In this document: one piece after another, positions 10,309-18,663 of the stretch | Position numbering within the stretch: position 1 is the stretch's first letter | How the letters are laid out: each line of letters begins with the position of its first letter | From: Funneliformis mosseae | Lineage: Eukaryota; Glomeromycota; Glomeromycetes; Glomerales; Glomeraceae | Reading direction: 5' to 3' | DNA length: 20,805 nucleotides | Assembly (NCBI GenBank): GCA_910592005.1 | Contig: CAJVPP010001325.1 | Location: 1-20,805, forward strand | Notes under the pieces: model-generated | The model's database searches: none | What the model was told of the DNA's origin: nothing | What the model saw: the letters and a program-made list of their open reading frames with translations, nothing else | Position numbers and translations under genes: made by a program

Positions 10309-10800
10309 CTAATGTATTCATCATTTTAATAAATTTTTCATTTTCAACTACTTTAAAGAATTGTTGATCAACAATTATTTAAGTAACAACTACTTGGTCT
10401 CATTCAGATTTTTCTTTAGCAGGTCATGAGGTATTACATTTAAAATTTAAGATTATTTGTACTTTTTTAACCTTTGGAATTGTTATATTATGCTTATTAT
10501 AAAGATGACATTCTATACTAAAATTACCTATTTGAGAAGAAAATACATAATTACATTCTTTACAAATAAGTATTCCTGAATTATTTTGTGTTTTGGTATT
10601 TATATAATTCCATAAAGTAGAGGTTTACATGAGTTTTGTGAATTTTGTGAATTTGTATCAAATATTGTAGTTATTGTAGTTAAAGTTTCATCAGTTAATA
10701 AAATTTCAGGAGAAGTTAAATCAACTTTATCAATATCTGAATCAATACAAGGAATAAATGGTGGACTAAAACTTTCATTAAAAGGGTCTTCAAAACTCAT
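10309..10800 (-). pseudogene. hAT transposase N-terminal part with BED zinc finger (fragment)
   Basis: Starts at ATG 10800-10798 (MSFEDPFNESFSPPF), a Ser/Thr/Asp-rich leader of about 60 residues. A one-base slip near 10610 leads to the BED finger: TLWNYINTKTQNN, then CKEC (about 10550-10565) and HLYNKH (about 10488-10508), the Cx2C...Hx4H pattern with the aromatic lead-in that defines BED domains. IIVDQQFFKVVENEKFIKMM (about 10385-10325) then matches the segment that follows the finger in many fungal and plant hAT transposases. The frame carries TAG, TGA and TAA stops in the linker and ends at MNTLD where the satellite begins. DNA binding would have been its role. Confidence 0.85.
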
Positions 10801-11077
10801 AGTTGTATAATGTAAATAAAATGTAAATTGATGTATTGATTAGATATGCGTAATATTTATAAGGCTAGTTTGTTAAAAAAATTGAAAATCATTAATTAAA
10901 AAAGTATTTATTAAAATTATCTAGTAAAATATAGATAATAATTAAAGATGACTTTTGATTAGTTTGGACTTATTTAAGATTAGGTTTTTATCAGTCTGAA
11001 AAATTAGACCTAAAGATCTGTGGCCTAGTTTCTGGATTGAGTTTTTAGGTTCAGGACTTAAAACTTTTCCAACCCTA

Positions 11078-11085
11078 GGTTATTC
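11078..11085. repeat. Right 8-bp target-site duplication of the hAT element (ggttattc)
   Basis: Exact copy of 8326-8333, immediately after the right terminus CCAACCCTA. Identity of the two copies, in a region otherwise full of substitutions, suggests the insertion is not very old or that the site lacks mutable CG positions. Confidence 0.9.
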
Positions 11086-12175
11086 TGAAGCGCTAAAATT
11101 TGTCCCTGCAAATTTAAATATTCTGGTCTTTTTGCCTAATCACTAGTTGAAAAACAAACTTCTCACGTAGTAATTCACTAATGCGAGTTTATTTTCTTGC
11201 TATAATAACTAATATCTTATTTATCTAGTTTTGGGCATTAGTCTGCAACTGTTGGATATTTTGCTGAAGACAGTTAGTATCTCATTGATATAATAGCTAT
11301 TTAGCAAATTTTTCTTACAATAATCCTTAAACACGCCTATTTTTATTCTAATATAAAAACATCCAGTGATAGGATTCTTATCTCTCATTATTATAGGCTA
11401 ATATAGCCAAGTTCTACTTTCTTTAAGCATTGTCTCTTTCTCTCACAGTTCATTCAACCTAAACTTAGGATTCATTTAATAAACGTTATAACCGTAAATT
11501 CTGATTTTTACTATCAGTAAACTGATTCTTAAAATTATCTACTCACTAAATTGAATTATGTAATAAGTTCTGATATTAATCACGCTCAGCTATAATATTT
11601 TGCAAAGTAACCTAAATAGTATTTAACGAGTCTCTGATACCATCTATAATATTAGCAGGATTCTGCATAGGTGTATCAACTCCCTTAATATGATTTTTAA
11701 TTCAATCTAATCTTCTATTAATATTTGCAATAAGATTAGTCATTGCTATATCTAAAGTATTTATTGAGATTTTTTTATTTATAAGAATCTGGATTCTTAC
11801 TTTAAGACTCCTAACCTTATTTTCAAGCTCTATAATTTGACCATCTTGAATAGACCTAACTTCATCTTTGAATTTTTTATCCTATTGTAAAACCCTAAGC
11901 TGTTTTCACAAATTAGATATTTCTGATTTAAGTTTCTCTATCTCTTTCTCATGAACTATAATACTATTATCCTGAAACAAAATAGTTCTATAATATTGCT
12001 TAAGCTCCTTTACAAAAGATCAAATTTTTTTCTTATTACTCTTATTAATAGAAATCTCATCTTAAAGCTCACTATGAAGCTCCTAATTTATATCTAACAG
12101 TTGTGAATATGCTGGATCACATAAAAGTATAGGTATAGTATTTTCAATCTGATTTAAAGAGCTTTATATAATCAT
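11086..12175 (-). pseudogene. Gag-like protein, N-terminal coiled-coil part (5' part of the split gene)
   Basis: Read from ATG 12175-12173, a single frame continues without any indel for about 363 codons to the hAT insertion point, yet contains about 25 stop codons (roughly 10 TAA, 9 TAG, 6 TGA). The encoded protein is rich in Gln, Asn, Lys, Glu and Leu with heptad-like spacing (for example VHEKEIEKLKSEISNL and DGQIIELENKVRSLKVRIQI), so it formed a long coiled coil. Most stops sit where Gln would fit. The last codons (LNLQGQILALQNN) join directly to LLNIQHIGIIRYLPLKFYG beyond the hAT. The first stop is the fourth codon (ATG ATT ATA TAA). It is divergent from the integrase with 9 bp between start codons. 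Confidence 0.75.
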
Positions 12176-12184
12176 AGCCTAAGA
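12176..12184. promoter_or_regulatory. 9-bp divergent gap between the Gag and integrase start codons
   Basis: The minus-strand Gag ATG (12175-12173) and plus-strand integrase ATG (12185-12187) face away from each other with only agcctaaga between. Neither gene has room for a 5' leader, so promoters and leaders must overlap the neighbour's coding sequence, unless one of the two starts is wrong. Confidence 0.45.
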
Positions 12185-13296
12185 ATGAATCAACCACAGA
12201 TTATAATAGATCCTAATAAAGAGCTTCGCATAGTATGTAGATTTTTGTATTATAATATTTCTGGATTTTGTCTAAATACTAAGGAATTGCAAAAAAAATG
12301 TCAAGATGAAGGGTTCTGAAGTTTTCAATTGCAAGACATTACAAAGTGATTAGAGTATCAATATAGCTATTAAATTTATCGACATCTATTACTTTGTAAA
12401 GCTAAGGTGAGTTTTTCAAAAATTAAGATTCTGAACAAAGTTTATCAATGCGATATATTGCTCTATACCTATGATCAGGATGATAAGAGGGTATTCGTTT
12501 GTAATTTTCTAATCATAGATGTGACAACACATTTTAAAGATGAACATTCATTAACATCAAGAAATAGCTTAGAAATCTGGAATGCAGTCAAAAAAATATA
12601 TGAGGACCCTTCTAATTCTCTTACATAGCCAGAATTATTGATGACTAATGGTGATGCTTCGTTCTGAGATGCATTTTTATGAGGGATGCAACAATATAAT
12701 GTCACTATATGTGTTGTCAACCTTTATAGTTTTGAAAGTTTAGCTTTCATTAAAGTGTTTAAGAAAATAATAGTACAATTAACATATAAGATCCAATATG
12801 CTATAGAGGATGATTAACCGATAGGAAGTGATCAAGAATATTTAGGAGAATCCTCAAGAAGTATATTAATTATCTGAATAACAATAAAACTCATCTTATT
12901 GGAATGTTACCAGCTCATGCTATAACTTTAGAAGAAGTTGAATAAAAGCCTTCTAAAAATCTAAGCGTATAATCAGAAAAGATGAGGAGATAAAATTACA
13001 AAAAGGTATAGCAATTAGATATTTGTTAAAAGTAGGCGAATTGGAAGGAGACCATAGATGTAAGCAACTGACCTATACTGGAACTTGCGTGTCTACAGAA
13101 TAAAAAGAGTTATTATCAGAAGAAATCTACTGCAACCAGTTGTATATTATTTCAAAGGTGAACCTATTAAATCAACTGCCCATCTGATAGGATGAAATCT
13201 AAAAAGATCCTTAAATATGAGAAACTTCAAGTAATTGAGAAACCTGATAAAATTGAGTATCTACCTGATAGATTTATGCGAAAATATCATCCTATT
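12185..13296 (+). pseudogene. DDE (retroviral/Polinton-type) integrase, inactivated, about 370 codons
   Basis: Catalyses insertion of element DNA into the genome. The N-terminal about 70 residues (ELRIVCRFLYYNISGFCLNT) form a small helical domain. The catalytic core follows: KVYQCDILLY holds the first Asp (12452-12454), NFLIIDVTTHF is the next core strand, MTNGDASF holds Asn (12647-12649) at the second Asp position, and ESLAFIKVFKK holds Lys (12752-12754) at the catalytic Glu position, with 34 residues between them as in D,D-35-E enzymes. The C-terminal part shows INYLNNNKTHLIGMLPAHAI, then NLRVYRIKRVIIRRN and PVVYYFKGEPIK, the tail typical of Polinton-type integrases, and KYEKLQVIEKPDKIEYLPDR. 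About ten stops and several frameshifts after 12830. It lies head-to-head with Gag and upstream of the ATPase in the same direction. Confidence 0.88.
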
Positions 13297-13830
13297 AGGT
13301 TCATCTATTATATTCAAATTGCTAATGATAATTTAACTGAAGCTCATCAATATGCTAAAAAATGTGGTGGCCAATACTTAGGAAGAACTGAGCGAGTAAA
13401 TGAGTATAATGTTTATCTTTGGTCCTATGAAAATAATGTGTATCAATAGGAGTATTCATTAAAATATATCATGAAAAAATTCGAATGATGCCCTCTATAC
13501 TATCACACTACTAAAAGAAATATACGTTACATTTTCAAGAATCTTTAGGTAAGAAATTCCCATTATGTAGGCCTAATTTTTTGGATGGGATGCATCTCAA
13601 TAAGTATAATAAGGATTGTGTCTTGCTTTTGAATTCCAGGGATCCTAGCACCATCGACATAATAGCTTATATCATCAGAAGAGCAAAAGTTTAGAAACTC
13701 AGAGAATGCGTGATCAGAAGAAGCAGGATATATACAAGGAATAAGGTATATATCTTATTGAAGTTCTGTATACTGCTGATCTCCTGTCCTATATCAGACA
13801 TACTCTAATCAAGAAAGGATTCTTGAAAGA
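13297..13830 (+). pseudogene. Zinc-ribbon/nuclease-like module remnant between integrase and ATPase
   Basis: Directly after the integrase tail and in the same open frame comes ANDNLTEAHQYAKKCGGQYL, then RTERVNEYNVYLWSYEN and EYSLKYIMKKFE-stop-CPL. This resembles the treble-clef zinc-ribbon repeats ('C.S..Y.N....W.C..GH.W......... WCP.C') that are abundant in Rhizophagus-like genomes and giant viruses, with Cys/His/Trp positions eroded. After a frameshift, SLGKKFPLCRPNFLDGMHLN (13547-13606) matches the block that in such proteins opens a PD-(D/E)XK-type nuclease. The expected catalytic strand afterwards is not recognisable, and 13620-13830 (IIAYIIRRAK, RRSRIYTRNKVYILL) is unassigned. Either a separate gene inserted here or a fusion to the integrase. 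Confidence 0.5.
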
Positions 13831-13886
13831 GATAAAGAATTAAAAGGGATTATTTTTAGTATATCATTAATAATACTCTATTTGAC

Positions 13887-14662
13887 ATGAAAATAAATAA
13901 ACTTGAGTCAGTTAATAAGCTCGTATATTACATCAATAAGATTAAAGATGCTTAAAAATTTTGCAGATATTTGAGTGTTCCTAATGGCTTTTCACACTTC
14001 TAATCACTGGTTGTATCAATTCAGGAAAGACTAATGAAGTTCTTAATCTCATGCTTAGAAATAAGCTTTATCAGATGTTTAATGGAAAGAAAGATAGAAG
14101 CAAATATATTAAGAATGATGATTTGCTATTGATTGGCCACTAACTCAAGAAGCTGAAATATTTGTATCTCAAATCGGCCTATCAAATAATTGCTAATAGC
14201 CCAAAACCATATTGTGAAAATATTTCATTTTGCATTTTGAAGCCTGATAAAATCTCTAAGATAGATTCATTTTTTCTGAATAGAAATACAGTAGCTATAT
14301 TTGAAGATTTATATGCTGATCTAAAGAAAATGCAAGAGAAAATTATTCCTTATTTCATTAAAGAATACTATTATAATGTCAGTTCAATATATGTATCACA
14401 GAGTTACTTTGACTATCAAAAAATAATACAAAAATATCTCACATATATCTGTCTATTTAACGGGTTATACACTACAGATAAGTTAATCAAAATTGTATGT
14501 CAATATGCTAATAACTAGCATAATGTGATTAAAATTATTGATAAAGCATTATGTGAGTAAAAATTTATTGTTTTTGATTTAACTGTACCTCGTGAGCATC
14601 CACATAGGGTACGGCTTGGTTGGAACGAAGTTTTGAAAAAAAGTACCTCAACTAATGAATAG
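13887..14662 (+). pseudogene. A32/FtsK-HerA-like packaging ATPase, inactivated, about 258 codons
   Basis: P-loop ATPase of the type that pumps DNA into the capsid in Polintons and nucleocytoplasmic DNA viruses. Seen: VPNGFSHF lead-in, a frameshift at about 13999, Walker A GCINSGKT (14009-14032), NDDLLLIGH strand, Walker [10 protein letters not shown] (14285-14311) with the Glu-Asp pair, and IYVSQSYFD (about 14384-14410), the sensor-like Ser-Gln motif of this family. The end reads KFIVFDLTVPREHPHRVRLG, also typical. Length matches the usual 230-300 residues. The longest intact frame is 14162-14518. Stops include TAA after IGH, TAG after YANN (Trp expected) and TAA after LCE. ATG 13887 is the first Met of the frame leading into the lead-in, so the true start could be further left. 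P-loop residues are intact. Confidence 0.85.
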
Positions 14663-14741
14663 AATTTTCTTAGATACTAAAGACGAAATGTATATTTTTT
14701 TTTGATTTCTAGATCTGTTCAGATTTACTATGTCTCTTCAC

Positions 14742-15300
14742 CTATAATTTTCTTTCATAAGTGCTAGAATATATTTCTGGTTCTATAGTCACATCACTAT
14801 GCTTCATTTTGAAAAGAATTTGATCAATAAGAGTAATAATTTTTCTATTCTTAGCAGTAATAATATCCTTCAGATGTCGGCATTTATTCTTTAATAAGTT
14901 AATAGACTTTTTAGCTGATGCAATAGCTTTTTTCATATCAGGAATTATACTTTTGAAGAAAGCTACTGAATCTAATAATTGGGTGACTTTCCTGCCACTC
15001 ATCTCTAAAGACCTGATCATAACTACTTCACGAGACTTATATTGCTCTTGCAAGTCGAGAAGCTCTTTAATTTTTTTTTTAATACCTGCTTTGATATACA
15101 TAATTCCTCATTTTCTTGCCTTAACGAAGTTTTACAGTTGCTAATAATAGTCTTTATCTTCTGATGCTCTTTTTGCTTAATATAATTTTCAACTGCCTTA
15201 TTTAATAAATCTTTTACTTAGGGATAGATACTACTTATCTGTTCTAGTGATAATGAATGTTTTTATGATATAAGATGTCGTTATATATCTATTTTGATGG
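14742..15300 (-). pseudogene. Second coiled-coil protein of the large element, about 185 codons
   Basis: I do not recognise it. The intact frame 15101-14742 encodes 119 residues dominated by Lys, Leu, Ile and Ser with heptad periodicity (IKELLDLQEQYKSREVVMIR, then KKSINLLKNKCRHLKDIITA), so mostly coiled coil, ending SSTYERKL. A run of about 13 T at 15068-15080 (poly-A in the gene) causes a slip. Upstream, the other frame continues in the same style (KHSLSLEQISSIYP, NKAVENYIKQKEHQKIKTII, RQENEELCISKQVLKKK), with one TAA, to about 15300 without a clear ATG. It is tail-to-tail with the ATPase (80 bp apart) and appears to be the last gene of the element. Function unknown. Confidence 0.6.
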
Positions 15301-15645
15301 AACAAGAAAGCTGATTAAGTTGCTTTTAATAATATATGTGAAAAGATGGTATTAGTATATTAGTTATTGTTACCACAGGTAACTAATAAAAAAAATTTGA
15401 GAATTTTATAGATTCAGAAATTTTAAAAGAAAAATTTTGAGAATTTTACAAGAATATAGTTATATACATTAATGTTATGAGAAATCTGCTAGAAAATTCT
15501 GATTAAAAATGCACATGATACCTGACCAATGGTCAACAAGAAAAAATCATTTGGCAGGAGTGCCTCAGCACTAAAGAAATTTCGCCAAATTAATACATGA
15601 TCATATTTTTTGTGATACAGATAACAAGTTTTTTATTAATTCATT
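15301..15645. other. Gene-free stretch beyond the last gene of the large element
   Basis: No gene seen. It holds a perfect GTTACC-aca-GGTAAC palindrome (15369-15383) and a 13-bp direct repeat TTTGAGAATTTTA (15396-15408 and 15436-15448, 40 bp apart). The right terminus of the large element should be in or near this stretch, but I cannot define it. Confidence 0.4.
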
Positions 15646-15783
15646 TTACGATTGCTTGTCTTCTAATTTCGCAACTCTGGCCTTAAGCTTAAGATTTTCA
15701 GCCCTAATTTTATCATTCTCAACTTCGCTAATGCATTGTTTTAATGAATCGATCTCACTGGAGCAATTTATTTCAGATTGCAT
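15646..15783 (-). CDS. Short leucine-zipper-like ORF, 45 codons
   Basis: ATG 15783-15781 to TAA 15648-15646. The product is almost entirely an amphipathic helix: MQSEINCSSEIDSLKQCISE followed by EVENDKIRAENLKLKARVAKL and EDKQS. Leu/Ile/Val recur at seven-residue spacing, so a short parallel coiled coil is expected. The 'ENLKLKARVAKLEDKQ' ending is a pattern I associate with a large repeated Rhizophagus gene family, in which this helix precedes a longer protein. Beyond the stop the frame stays readable (NELIKNLLSVSQKI) to a TGA, so the ORF is probably the 5' end of a truncated family member rather than a complete gene. It is too short for standard ORF filters. Confidence 0.5.
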   Translation of the reverse strand: MQSEINCSSEIDSLKQCISEVENDKIRAENLKLKARVAKLEDKQS

Positions 15784-15990
15784 GCTTACGTAATATAGTA
15801 TAAGTATGTTAATATTCAAAAATAAAAAATCATGTGATTTTAGCAGAGACGTCTTGGCTGAAATTTGCCAAAAAATTTTTTATTATCCAGTGTATTCCCA
15901 CACAAAAAAATATAATTAAATATTTATTATATATAAAATTAATTACCAGAGTCAGATTTATTAAAACAATAATACAAAATAATAATTAGA

Positions 15991-17936
15991 TTATTTTTTT
16001 TCAAACTTTATAGACTTTCTTTTTTTCATTTTTGATGGTGATGATGATCTTGGTAGAGAAGATACTGTGAAGCTATTTTCTGTATTACTACTTAAACTAG
16101 TTGAAAGCACATAATACAGAAGAGATATATTAACATGCAAGATATTCTATAATTATAAGTATATGTTAATTTTAAGCAAATGAAATATAAGAATTGTATT
16201 CATATATTCGTATTGTTAATAAAGTTTCAACAAATTTAAATACTGTATTTTCATCTGTTAGCTGTATTAGAATTTCAACTGTACGCAAATTATAGAAGTG
16301 ATGTATCTCATCTATACCTTGAATGAAGATATTTAAATGCATCTTAGTTTTGACGATTTAGATCCCAATAATACCAAAATCATATTTGTCCAGTTTACAT
16401 CCTTTGTGAGCTCAATACATTCCATCATTCATTTCTCTCCAAGTTTTTACCATATCATTTTCCTTTTTTGTTCGTTATAAATGATACGAAAACTTTCACT
16501 ATAAATTAATTTATATGACCTATTATTACAACTAACGATAAACATAACATCTGATCATTTTTCAACTCCTCTTCAATCTTTGCTGGCTATACTTTGATGC
16601 TCAACTGTAAAAATGTAATCAGATTTTCCAATAGAAAGATCTTTTAATGATGCTCAAATCATCAGAACTATTACATCAGTCATATATGTTTTTTCACTTT
16701 GTGACTTAACCAGCTTTGGACCGAAGGTGGGATTTTTCTAAATATCTCTCCTATAAAGAATAATGTTAAATGTAATTTCAAACAGAAATTTTAAGAAATG
16801 ACAAATATGATTATTATGATATATTAAGGCTCTTATTACTGAAATACTCACAAAATATTAAGTATATCTAATGTAACTTTTGCTAATTTTTTGTTAGAGT
16901 TCTTTTCAACTTTTATCATATAAAAGTCTATTATTTAGGACATCAGTAATACTGTCTATGAAATTCAAAATGAAGGAATCACAATTATCTCTAACAAGGT
17001 CTGAAGCAGTTATTTTCATACGTTTTACTAGATCTTATAGGATCACAATATTAATATAATACTCTTTGCTGAAAGTAAACTATAGTAATACAAAACACTA
17101 TTTGCTAAATTACTCACCATAAAAAAGTTATATGCTTCTACTTTCAAAGTTTTCACCATTTTTGAATCTGCATAAATCACTTGACTAGCAAGTGAAATGC
17201 ATCATGATAAGTCTGAAGTACTTTTTCTTTAAATATTTATAGAAGTGATAAGCATACAGAGCTTTGCTATTTTTAAGATTAGTTTTCAACACACGCAAGT
17301 TTGTCTCAATTTCATTCTTAGTGAGCAGTTCTTCCTGTTTTGATTCTTTGGTACTCTGAAGACTACTTATACCTCATATACATCATCAAACTAGTGCAGA
17401 AGCCTTATATTAGTACTAATGTAGTTAATCTTTTTGATATTAAAATTATATGCACACATCCATCAATATATTTCAAGTAAATTATTAACTATATGTGGCC
17501 TGCATACAATTGACAATATACATGAATGCTATATTTTTTTCTTCATAAACTATAACTAAGATCTAACTCCTATGTATCTAAGGAATTAATGTGTCTAATT
17601 AAACCTATATCCATATGGTTATTAGGTACTCACTTAATTTGGTTATAAAAATATCATTCTGCGCAATCATCATTTAAAATTATAAATCTGATAAATAATA
17701 GTAATAATCACTAACCTTTAAGGGAATATCAATAAATTTCAGATATTTTTCCAAAGTTTAATCATAATTTTTTTTCACTACTATAATTGCTTGATGAATT
17801 ATTTCTTTTAACTTATCTTTTGGATATCACATATCATTTTCTATTAGTTAAAAAATAACAGAAAATGCGGTAATATGATCTGAGAGTGAATCAAATAAAA
17901 ATTATAAATATTTTCATATAATGCAGAAGAAGACAT
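15991..17936 (-). pseudogene. Multi-exon gene with PD-(D/E)XK nuclease-like C-terminal domain, inactivated
   Basis: Fungal family gene, start ATG 17936-17934 (MSSSALYENIYNFYLIHSQI), stop TAA 15993-15991. Introns with good signals: 17117-17069 (GTGAGTA...TTTCAG, 49 bp) and 16851-16751 (GTGAGTA...TTATAG, 101 bp); a third ends at the acceptor at 16148 with a degraded donor. Exon 1 carries TKESKQEELLTKNEIETNLR and FYKYLKKKYFRLIMMHFTC; exon 2 carries VKRMKITASDLVRDN and CDSFILNFIDSITDVLNN; exon 3 carries PTFGPKLVKSQSEKTYMTDV, then SDVMFIVSCNNRSYKLIYSE, whose Asp-(x)n-Glu arrangement followed by EQKRK suggests a PD-(D/E)XK fold, then WREMNDGMY and KYDFGIIGI. The last exon is Ser-rich and ends KMKKRKSIKFEKK, a possible nuclear signal. 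Stops and one frameshift near 16455 indicate inactivation. The nuclease reading is inference. Confidence 0.65.
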
Positions 17937-18663
17937 AATGATAAAAAATATAGTGTTAGAATTTCGTTGAAAAAATAATAAGTGACAAATAACTTGAATT
18001 TCATACACTTACCCTTTTAAATCTCTGATGACTTCTCCATTTATATCCTCTCTAACTCGCATTCATGTTGGGAGAAAGAGTTGGGAGAAATATGCAAGGC
18101 ATTTTATGCCAAACATTTGTGTTCATTAGTAAAAAACATGCAGAATGTGCATTAAAGATCTCAACATTTACAAAGGTATTGGGACAATGCATATACAAAC
18201 TTTTTTTCTCCTAACTGCTTAATATTAAGACCCAGCAATGTTATATAGATATTATTTTACTTAAAATATTCTGTCCCTTTGGAGCAAATATACATATTAA
18301 TAAATGCTATTTTGCTAAATCTTATTCAGTTTATGTGTAAAATTATTTTGTCGCATAAGCATAGTTTTACAGATGATTTGCAGAGTATCACTTATGTTAT
18401 TATATACATTAACGAGAAACAAAAAAATATGCTAATTTATGTCATATACGCCTATATGTATTATTTTATTAAGACAATATTCAGGATTTGGATCAAGGAC
18501 TAATTCAGAAAGAAAATTTGGTAGGTAATATATTTTATGCATAGTGCCTTTGACTAATTTTACTAGGCAATCATGCATGCAGATTATATAGCTATTATTT
18601 CGTAAAAAAATAAAATATAAGCTATGTTTGGCTAAATATAATTAAGATACATAATGCGAATAA
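17937..18663. other. Gene-free stretch upstream of the multi-exon gene
   Basis: No gene supported. A 74-codon plus-strand frame (18279-18503) translates to Ile/Tyr-rich sequence without motifs and looks like chance in AT-rich DNA. The only clear structure is a 13-bp tandem pair TTGGGAGAAAGAG/TTGGGAGAAATAT at 18068-18093, about 130 bp upstream of the ATG at 17936 and hence in the promoter position of the minus-strand gene. Confidence 0.45.

Larger units (their letters stand above)
8334..11077 (-). mobile_element. hAT transposon inserted in the Gag gene, 2,744 bp, non-autonomous
   Basis: The left end reads TAGGATTAGTAAAGTT (8334-8349) and the reverse complement of the right end (11062-11077) reads TAGGGTTGGAAAAGTT: 13 of 16 positions match, and the TAGGG start resembles maize Ac. 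Subterminal regions hold several GACTT/AAGTC words (for example 8381-8460 and 10945-11060), as expected for transposase binding sites. The minus strand encodes a BED finger near one end and the hAT dimerisation domain near the other, but the DDE/RNase H-like catalytic core is missing and a satellite array occupies that place. It therefore cannot move itself. Removing the element with one copy of the target duplication leaves the Gag frame open, so it landed in an already existing Gag gene. Confidence 0.92.

Noticed and set aside
5916..12175. A complete LTR retrotransposon on the minus strand
   Set aside because: No RT or RNase H frame and no long terminal repeats were found, and the integrase is on the opposite strand.
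14953..15144. 63-codon plus-strand ORF
   Set aside because: Shadow of the minus-strand coiled-coil gene, which has the heptad pattern.
17688..17715. Possible intron in the multi-exon gene (GTTAG...TCAG)
   Set aside because: Only 28 bp, too short for splicing, and its translation (VSDYYYYLSD) reads as coding sequence.
18279..18503. 74-codon plus-strand ORF
   Set aside because: Ile/Tyr-rich translation with no motif or neighbour support.
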